A DNA stretch of 64,000 nucleotides from Paludibacteraceae bacterium (lineage in GTDB: Bacteria > Bacteroidota > Bacteroidia > Bacteroidales > Paludibacteraceae), in assembly GCA_016283095.1 (NCBI GenBank), contig JAEEMG010000019.1, positions 55,631 through 119,630 on the forward strand, in the 5' to 3' direction. This document shows, in pieces, positions 15,001 through 24,000 of this stretch. Each line of letters begins with the position of its first letter. Position 1 is the first letter of the stretch. The notes under the pieces were generated by a model. The model was not told the origin of the DNA and searched no databases. It worked only from the letters and a program-made list of their open reading frames with translations. A program made the position numbers and the translations under genes.

Positions 15001-18000
15001 CGACGGATCACACTCGATCTGTGAATTTGTAAGAAGAACGACGTCGTCACCTGGACGGATTCTACCATTATACTCAAAATCAGTGCTACATCCTGCTGGG
15101 ACATGCGTCATTCTGACTAAATAATCATATTCAAAATCAAGTTCAAATGTCAACTCACCTCCGACTATTGTAGTAGCAGGAGTCACGACGTCCATTTGAG
15201 AAGCAGAGTTCATTGGCTTACGAAATACATCCAAACGGTCAGTGCTTGTAGTCCAGCCAGTGATTCTTACTATACGATTATCATTAGGGCATGCACCATC
15301 CACAAATTCCAACTCAGGCTGTGATGTAGGCATATTTGTATTTAAGACAAAAGATATAGAACTTTTTCCGCCACACTCATTAGATGCCGTAATCGTAACA
15401 GTTTCAGAATCTGTGAATTTAGTTCCTGGTTCTGGAGTCTGTGTATATGTGATACCTAATCCACAACCACTTGTAGCTGTCAGATATTGATAAAGACTAT
15501 CGACTCCATATTTTGTTTTTTCAGCCTCACTCGGATTTATAAAATCAGGAACCGAAAATTCACAACTGTCACCAATGACAGTAAATGGATTCTTAGCATT
15601 GTTATAAGTGACGAAAATGTTTCCATCCACGTCTAATGTAGTATCCTTCAAAACAGAACAACCTGTTGCATTGTCAGTCACAATAACCTTAAATGGAGCT
15701 GGTCCGGTACAGTTTTGCGGATTGAACAATGCCACATTAGGAGAACCTGGGGAAGGTGTCGCATAAGTGACATTTTCCACTTCATATACAAAAGAGTAAT
15801 CACCAGCAGGAGTCACATTAACATTGACCTCATTATCAAACTTTGGACAAATGGCAGTGTCATGAGAAACAGTCACATTTGGCAAAGAATGATAATCGAA
15901 TGTTGCTGTACAAGTCGACTGAACCGAGCCGTAGTTTTTATATGTCGGTGTGCCTTCAACACCCTTCCAAGCACTAGCCTCCCAAGTGAACACATATTCA
16001 CCTTTAGTCTTTATTCCAGAAATATACCAATCTCCGTTTGCTGTTTTAGTCACTTTATCTTTGTATTCGACAGCACCGTTTCTCACACTGACAACACTTA
16101 ATGCTGTCTGAGCGTCTGGGACACAGAACGGAATCTGAGGAGGAGTCAAAAGAATCGTCGCACCCTCTGATTTTTCAAAATCAGCCTGACATGCCAAATT
16201 CACAGACTGAGCGGAGCACTCAATCTTCACTGTCTGAGGTATGTTTACGGTGAAATTAGTGGAACGCGGACAAACTCGTTTATCTGGATCTGTATTATAA
16301 CGTCCAGGGCTCGCTATGAACACAAACTTGTCAACTGTTGAATTCTTAACAAACTCGAATGACACATCACGATCACCGTCACCAATTGATGACGATTCTG
16401 ATTTCAATACGTTTCCATTTATATCCTGCCACTCACATTGATAGCCATCAGGCAAGTGTTCTACAAGTGTCACTGTCTCTCCCGGACACGCATATAAAAT
16501 AGTATCTATCTGCTCACGACTCTCATGCACGTGAACCCAGAAATCACTGGAATGTGCATAAAGAAGATTACATGTGACGTCAGGCCAATTATCATCTGGT
16601 TCCAACACATTCTTATATTGGTCCATATCGGCCATAACAGATTGTAATACATTCTCCTCCGCAACAATAACACGAAGACGGTAATCTCCGACTTGACCAA
16701 GAGGATAGAAATAAGTATACTTATCCTGACATTGACCGCTTGTAGACTCAGACGATTTCAAAGCACGTCCATTTTCGCCTTCACTTGTGAAGACATCAAC
16801 CCACTCTCCTATCTGCGACTCACCACCAGTCCACATCTGCCATTTCACTTTCAGATCTTCCATATCAGGAAAGAAGTTGCAGAATGAAACTTCTGGCACA
16901 GCATAAACACGTGCAGACAGAGGATTCGGATCACATAAGTCAATCTCCTGCTCATGTGTCACCTTATCTTCAGACGAGATTGTGACATCCGGTTCACAAA
17001 CAAAGATTTCCACGTCATCAAACAAGAAGTCGTTACCTTCTGTTGTATTAACCGCCTTAGATACGATCTCAAAAGTATAGTTATAATATTCAGCCTGATA
17101 TGACGCAGCCAATGGAACACGGAAAGTCAAATGTGTCCATGGATTTTCTTGATATGCAGGATCACTCTGGTAACGTGAGAAAATATCTCCAGAATGATAT
17201 CTTGCAAGAGTATCTCCTGCTTGATTTATTATTTTAAATGTCACATTACAAGGAATCTTTCCATCTTTTTGATTGGCGTTGGCGACGTAGCACGATACGA
17301 TAGCGACCGCCTCACGACACTTTGTCTTGAAATTTCCTGAATATACAGCTCCTCCACTAGGAGGCATATTTATAAACAACATACCACCATGTTCGTCATC
17401 TGAAGTATGGTCATTCGTCATCACACCCCAATCAACACAAGATCCCATCGCGGCATTATAAACAATAGCATACGAACCATCGTTAACATGATGATTAACG
17501 ACAGCTGTGCCGCCACCCCAACAACCTTCATTCATTTCCGTCACATAAACGACCTCGTTGGTAAGAGCTCCTGTTTGATCCTTTGCAAAAGCATGTTCAT
17601 CTGTGGTATATACAGGAGACGGTGTTATTATTCCGTCAATCTCAATCTCTCTTATATAACTGTCAAATCCCATGTCCGGATTTATAGATGTGGTGCTAGA
17701 GAAATTGTAACCGCCTTCTCCATTTGGAGTTATTGTCGGATAAGGAGTGTTGCTAGGATTATAGAATCTACCAAAATCATCATACCACACACGAGTCACA
17801 CTTCCCGTCGCACTCTGACATTCTCTGATAGCACGTACAATTATCGATTTATAATTAGGATCCTTCACGCTGAAATCTGTACAGAATTGAGTAATTGTAA
17901 ACTCATAATCAGATACAGCCTGAACATCGTAATACCAGTTGCCATCTATATCTTTGTCGACACAGACAATATTTTTCACAGTTTCATCCTGAATATCCTT

Positions 18001-21000
18001 CATCGTAAAACTTGGAGCATCGTCGATCCAATTTTCATTATTCTCGACATGGAAAACAATACGGTATTTATCCGCAAATTTCACTTCATACTCCTGTGGG
18101 TTTATCATCTCGACTCCTTTTATCTCCCACGAACACTTCGTTTCCATCGGTGACAAATGGATTGCGTTAGACGAACAATGTGTCTCGTCATTATTCTCCT
18201 TGACAACAACACGGATATAAGGATGATTCTCAAAATCCTCCTTTTTAAGATTAATTTTTATACCCAATCCTCCGTCAACAAGAGTATATCTGTCAGAAGG
18301 GATGTCGATCCATTTGCTTTCGGAATTATAACGCTTGTCACTCCATTGCCATACATACTGGACTCCAAATGGAAGATCCACATTTGAAGTGAGGACTTTA
18401 ATCTCTGTTTCCTTAGTGTAAACAACGTTCTCAATATCTTCTCCGATATACACACAGTCATAACACTTTGAGTCTCGGCCCACCTGAACATAGTTTTTAT
18501 AATTAAACTTTTGTCCATTGTTTCCTGTCAACTCAACCTCACAACGATATGTGACATAACTTACACCTTCAGGGAAAAGGGTATCAAAGCGAGCCACTCC
18601 ATTTCCAGCGATGTCTCCAATATTCTGTGTCTTTAATACTCTATTAGGATCGGCCTCATCATACCATTTGATAGTAACATTTTTAACAGAAGTTCCGAGA
18701 TTATCCAAATCCTTGACAAACAAGCTGACAGCGTCACTCGTACAAGCAGATTCCGCACTGATACAAATAGACGGCTTTACCGGCAGATTTTGAACTTCAT
18801 GACCGCTCACTTCATTCATATCTGTCAACAAATACTCGACAGCGACACCCACCTTATCTGAATATGGCAACACCATAGGATAAAACACAGGGCAATCATT
18901 ACCAGTAAGCATACCGTCCATCACAAACTCAGCGGTCATCGTATACCAACCCGGTTGAGCATCGGCCACCTTCACCTCAGTAAGACAGTCATTATTATTG
19001 CCGTTCACCATCATACTGTTGTTCACCGCCATATTCCATGTTTGTCCAGTCGCCTCACATGTAAGTGTACAATTCTGATTATAGAACGGATTTTCTTCCA
19101 AAGTAGAGATTAGTGTACCGTCCGAGGCGACAGTCTTACTACCATGTCTGTCGGAGAAGAATCCAAAATGACAAGGGTTTTCTCCTTCAAGACCATCTGT
19201 GATCAACCAGAAACGGACTGAAATTTTTCCAGTCGCGCCAGATGCTATCTCACTCGGATACTGAATACCCATCATCGGATAGATTTTTGGCAAAGTCACA
19301 TCCTGATGTGATTGATAAGTAGCACCTCCGTGCCACCACAGATAATACATATCATTATCAAAATAAGAAGGAGGAATCACAGCATCTGGCCCACCATTCT
19401 GAACCATCGCATTACGGTTTGTGATATAGTAGGCATTATTCTGTTCAAACACATTCTCCATCGCAGTCGGGAACGTTGGCTTTCCAATACGAGAACAATC
19501 CTCTATGCCTAGATATGTCACTCTTCCGTCTCCTGTCTGATATGCATGTGAATTATGCATATTCTGAGGGAAATTATCATAACATTTAGAATCCTTAGGA
19601 TGAATAAACATATATGGATCAGTATCCGACTTATGTGCGGCGAATTGTCCTGCGTTCATTCCGTTGAACGAAATGATTATAGAGCCTTCACTCGCACATA
19701 CCGGATCTATTTCATTAATTTTCAACTCAACAGCCTCACTTCGCGTACATTTTTCTGTCGCAAAGAATCTGAATATCGCTTTATGGTTGTTGTCCGTAAT
19801 TTTGTAATCAAGTTTTGTGGTTTTCGCTCCAGAGATATTTGGCAAGCCATCTGCACTCACCCATACTCCATTCTCCAGTTTTTCCCAATAACCGACAACA
19901 TCAGAAGGCATGACAACAAATTCAACATTTTCAACACGACCTACTCCATATACCAACGACTTGTTGTATGACACTTTCAGGTCAACTCCAACAACATCCC
20001 TTGATTTAATGCTGTTGGAATAAAACATATTTCCATTAACATTCATCACATATCTATAATATGTAGACGACACATTATCTATAGTGATGATATTTCCAGA
20101 CACACTGTAATCTGTTGATTTTACAGTAGTCCAAATATTCTCATCCTCACTCTCTTGAAGTTCCAATGTGTAAGAGCAAGTAATATTAGAAAGGTTTTTA
20201 ATCGTCGACGAGAGTGTTCCAGTCTGACATTTTCTTAACGTGCCGGAAATAGTCACAGACGGATATGTCGGTCCACAATCTATTGTTGTCTTAGTGCTCA
20301 ATGTCTCACAACCCATTGGCAAAGACACACGGAACTGTTTATACGTATCTATTGCATCTCCTGATAGAGTTGAGCCTGTAGATCCTGTTATAACAGTCCA
20401 ATCATAACCATTGTTTGAGCCTTCCCATGTAAACGTCGGATTTTGAAGTCCAAATGAACTTCTGAAATCACCGTCATTACTATTATTATATGAGTAGTCA
20501 ACATTTACTGTTATACTCTTACCGCCACCACTACATATATTACATACATTTTCTGTTATATTCAACACAACATACGACTCTGGTCTGTTTGTCGACCAGA
20601 ATGCTTTGTCACCAGTCACATATACATATAATGTACCAGTAGCGTTATTTACATCAACACCATCAGTTGTTGTCTCGAATCCGGTCTCATCGTTGTTTAT
20701 TCTGACGTGAGTATACCCATTGAATTGTATATGTCCGGTTCCACTATAATCGACACGATGAAGTTTACCGCCATTAGCATCACAACACAATGTCACAATT
20801 TTACTTATAGAGACACCATTGGATCCTGTGATCGAAGGAGTTGGTATCATCCAGCCAAAATTCACATCTCTCTGTCTGTAATTCGTGTTGTACTGATCCC
20901 AGTCGTTTCCTCCTACCTTTATTCCATACACATTGGTATACTCATACGTCTCATACATTTCCTTTGTGACAGTCAAAGTCTTACCTGTGGCACCAGGAAT

Positions 21001-24000
21001 ATCACGAATATTTCCGTCTACATTCGCATACCATTGGTATTTGACAGTGCTACACGGTTCTGTCGCCAAACTCAAATTCAGATCTTCACAAGGGAAATTA
21101 TCAGCATTCTCTACATCGAACCCTATAACTCTCTCATCATTGTATGAACTTACAAAAATCCTCTTATTGGCTTTATCTATATAAATATAGAATTTATGAT
21201 TTGCCAAACTGCTGTTGACTGCCAACACCTCCCAATAGTGTATATTCGCGCCACTGTTATTGACAAACTTGAAGTCGAGGTTCGTATTATTCTCACCTGC
21301 GTAGAAAAACTCATATCCTTCCGCATGCAAATAAGCCCAGCCATCCCAATCTCCATGATTGCCTGTTTTACGAACAGTAATCTCATAGTTGTTACAACAC
21401 AACGGTTTTATCTGCGATACCTCAAGTTCAGCTCCAGACGTCACATTAACCAATGATGGAACATTGTACACCGACGTGAGTTCAAAAGGAAGATAAGGCA
21501 CTTCTATTGGTTCGGAATATATCCAAGTGTTATTATCGCCATACGAATAAGCAGCCTTGACATACTTTGACCCATTCAAGTCATTGGATGATACCGACAC
21601 GCTCGCTTGATTACGGCCCATATCAATCCAATTGGATCCATCCCAACGATACCATTTATATTCACGCACATCATCATGACTACATGCCTTTGTCATTTGA
21701 AGTGTCATATTCTCACATGAAATATCTCCCGCTATGTCTACAGTGATGCAGTGACATGGATTTTTAGTTGTCAGATGCCAAACTCCACCATCTTCATATA
21801 AGTAAATATTGCTATAGAATCTTGCGTTACTGTCACCGGAATTAATGCCATAAAAGGTTTCATTTCCTTTTTTAGTGACAAAACTAGCATCACTATCAAT
21901 AACCACATCTAGTATCGATCCTGATACTGTACGTAAATACCAATCATCATTATTTACCAGATAAACACTACCATTCAACGGAATTGTAAATGCACAGACG
22001 GAACAACCAGAAAGAGGAGTCAACGAATACGTATTGTAAGCATTTCCACTTTGTCCTATCACAACTCCGTCATCAACTACACTTACTACATTTGATATCT
22101 CGTTTCCACTTACCACTCTAAAGTAGATGGTATTATTTATGTTTGTCACACTTAATGTAGTGCCATTATTCTGAACACTGGTCCAATTGTTGCGGTCATC
22201 GCTTCTTTGCCATACCCAATTTGTAATATCAGGACATATATTATCGAGTGTTATTATAGGATCTCCACATACAGACGCAGTATTGTTAACAGACAGAGTC
22301 AGACATCTGCATGGATCTTCATTGGAGAATTTCCATCCATTATCATAATAAACATATCCACTGGTAAATTTACTTCTTTCTATTTCCTTAAAATTTCCAT
22401 TGCTTTCAAGTTTGATATCACTATGACAATCAGGAGCGACGGCAATAGAGAGTTTTTCACCATCCTTTTCAAACCACCATTGTGTCCAGAAATTGTAAAT
22501 CTGGTTAAAATCAAACTTATACGCACACATATCCGGGCACTGATTATTTGTGTAGCGTGTAAGCGTAACATTCTCATTACTATTTGTTCTTAATACTATC
22601 TCACTCTTACTAACCGCAACCTTATTACTCTCAACATCTCCATTCTTGGCATATACATCTGCATTATCATTCGTATAGACATAAGATGGCGATATCGTCA
22701 GACGGTTTCCATTAATTGTTATTCCGTCTCCATTAGAAAGCAGTGTCGTGCCATAGTACCATTCAATTGAGCTAGAACTCTCACTGGCTAAAAAAGTAAT
22801 ATTGTCACAATCGACTTTCTGTGCTGTGTTTGGTGTTATTGATAAAATCACTGGAATGACCCCATCACATGTTTCTGAAGCATACCACACACCGTTCTTT
22901 TGGTAAATGAATAAAGTAAAATAAGGTCCACTATAAGAAGTACAATTACTTGTATATGAGTTTGTACGATCCCAACCACAATGCTGCAAAGGTGAATGTG
23001 ACACTGCACTCGAATTGGGATACAACTGATTTTGATTATTCCAAATATTGAAGCTAAATTCAGTTGTTGTGGATATCACATTATTGTTTGCATCTTCAAG
23101 TCGCCAATCCGAATAAAGAAGAGGAGTTGTCAACTCTGTATAATAACAATCTGAAGTCTCGTTCAAATCTATAATTGTTCCACCATTATTTCCATATTCA
23201 CCAGATGTACATCTGATATGATAAGAAGACGATCCAGAGCCACTTCCAGAACCAGTTATAACATTATTGTATGTTCTTGACGAAGTGCCACAAGAAGAGG
23301 TAATCTCATAATAAAGTGTATATGTATGATTAGCAATAAATACATAATCATCATTTTCATAATTGCCATCCACTCTCCAACGATGACTCACTTCTGTACA
23401 TCCATGCAAATCAACATCTATTTGAATTTCAGACAATTTCATACCTGGAGAAACAGACAATGTTGATGTATTGATAGTTGGAGACTGACCTCCATTCGAC
23501 GGAATTGTCACACTATAGTTTTGGGATGAAGTACCACAACCATTTGTGACCTCGTAAGTCAGATTATACGTCTGGCCAGCCTGGAAAGTCAAGTTGTTTG
23601 CATCTACTGTATTACCGTCTCTTTTCCAAACTCGGTTTGTGACAGTTGATCCATTTTCACTCACAAGAATAGACACACTTGCAAGAGTGCTTCCTGCAGA
23701 TGGCGTTGATATTGTGGATGTATTGATAGTAGGCTTATCGTTTATAGTCAATGTCCTTTGATCACTGGTTGTAGTTTGCCCATTGCTGTTTCTTGCTATA
23801 TAACGAACTTGGTATGTGCCTACAGAAAGTCTTGTCGACGATATAATGTCATTCCATTGATTATTATTATTATACTGCCAGCAACTGCCATTCGCGCTTG
23901 ATCCGTGATAATCTACCGAAGGAGTCGATATATTGATCTGATTAGCCGCACACTGAGCGGATGGAGTAGGCACATTTGTGATTGTTGGAGCAGAAGTACC

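Noticed and set aside
17407..18153. 248-codon plus-strand frame
   Set aside because: Opposite the giant frame, which is confirmed here by its own motifs; composition is His/Ile/Arg-rich as expected for an antisense shadow.
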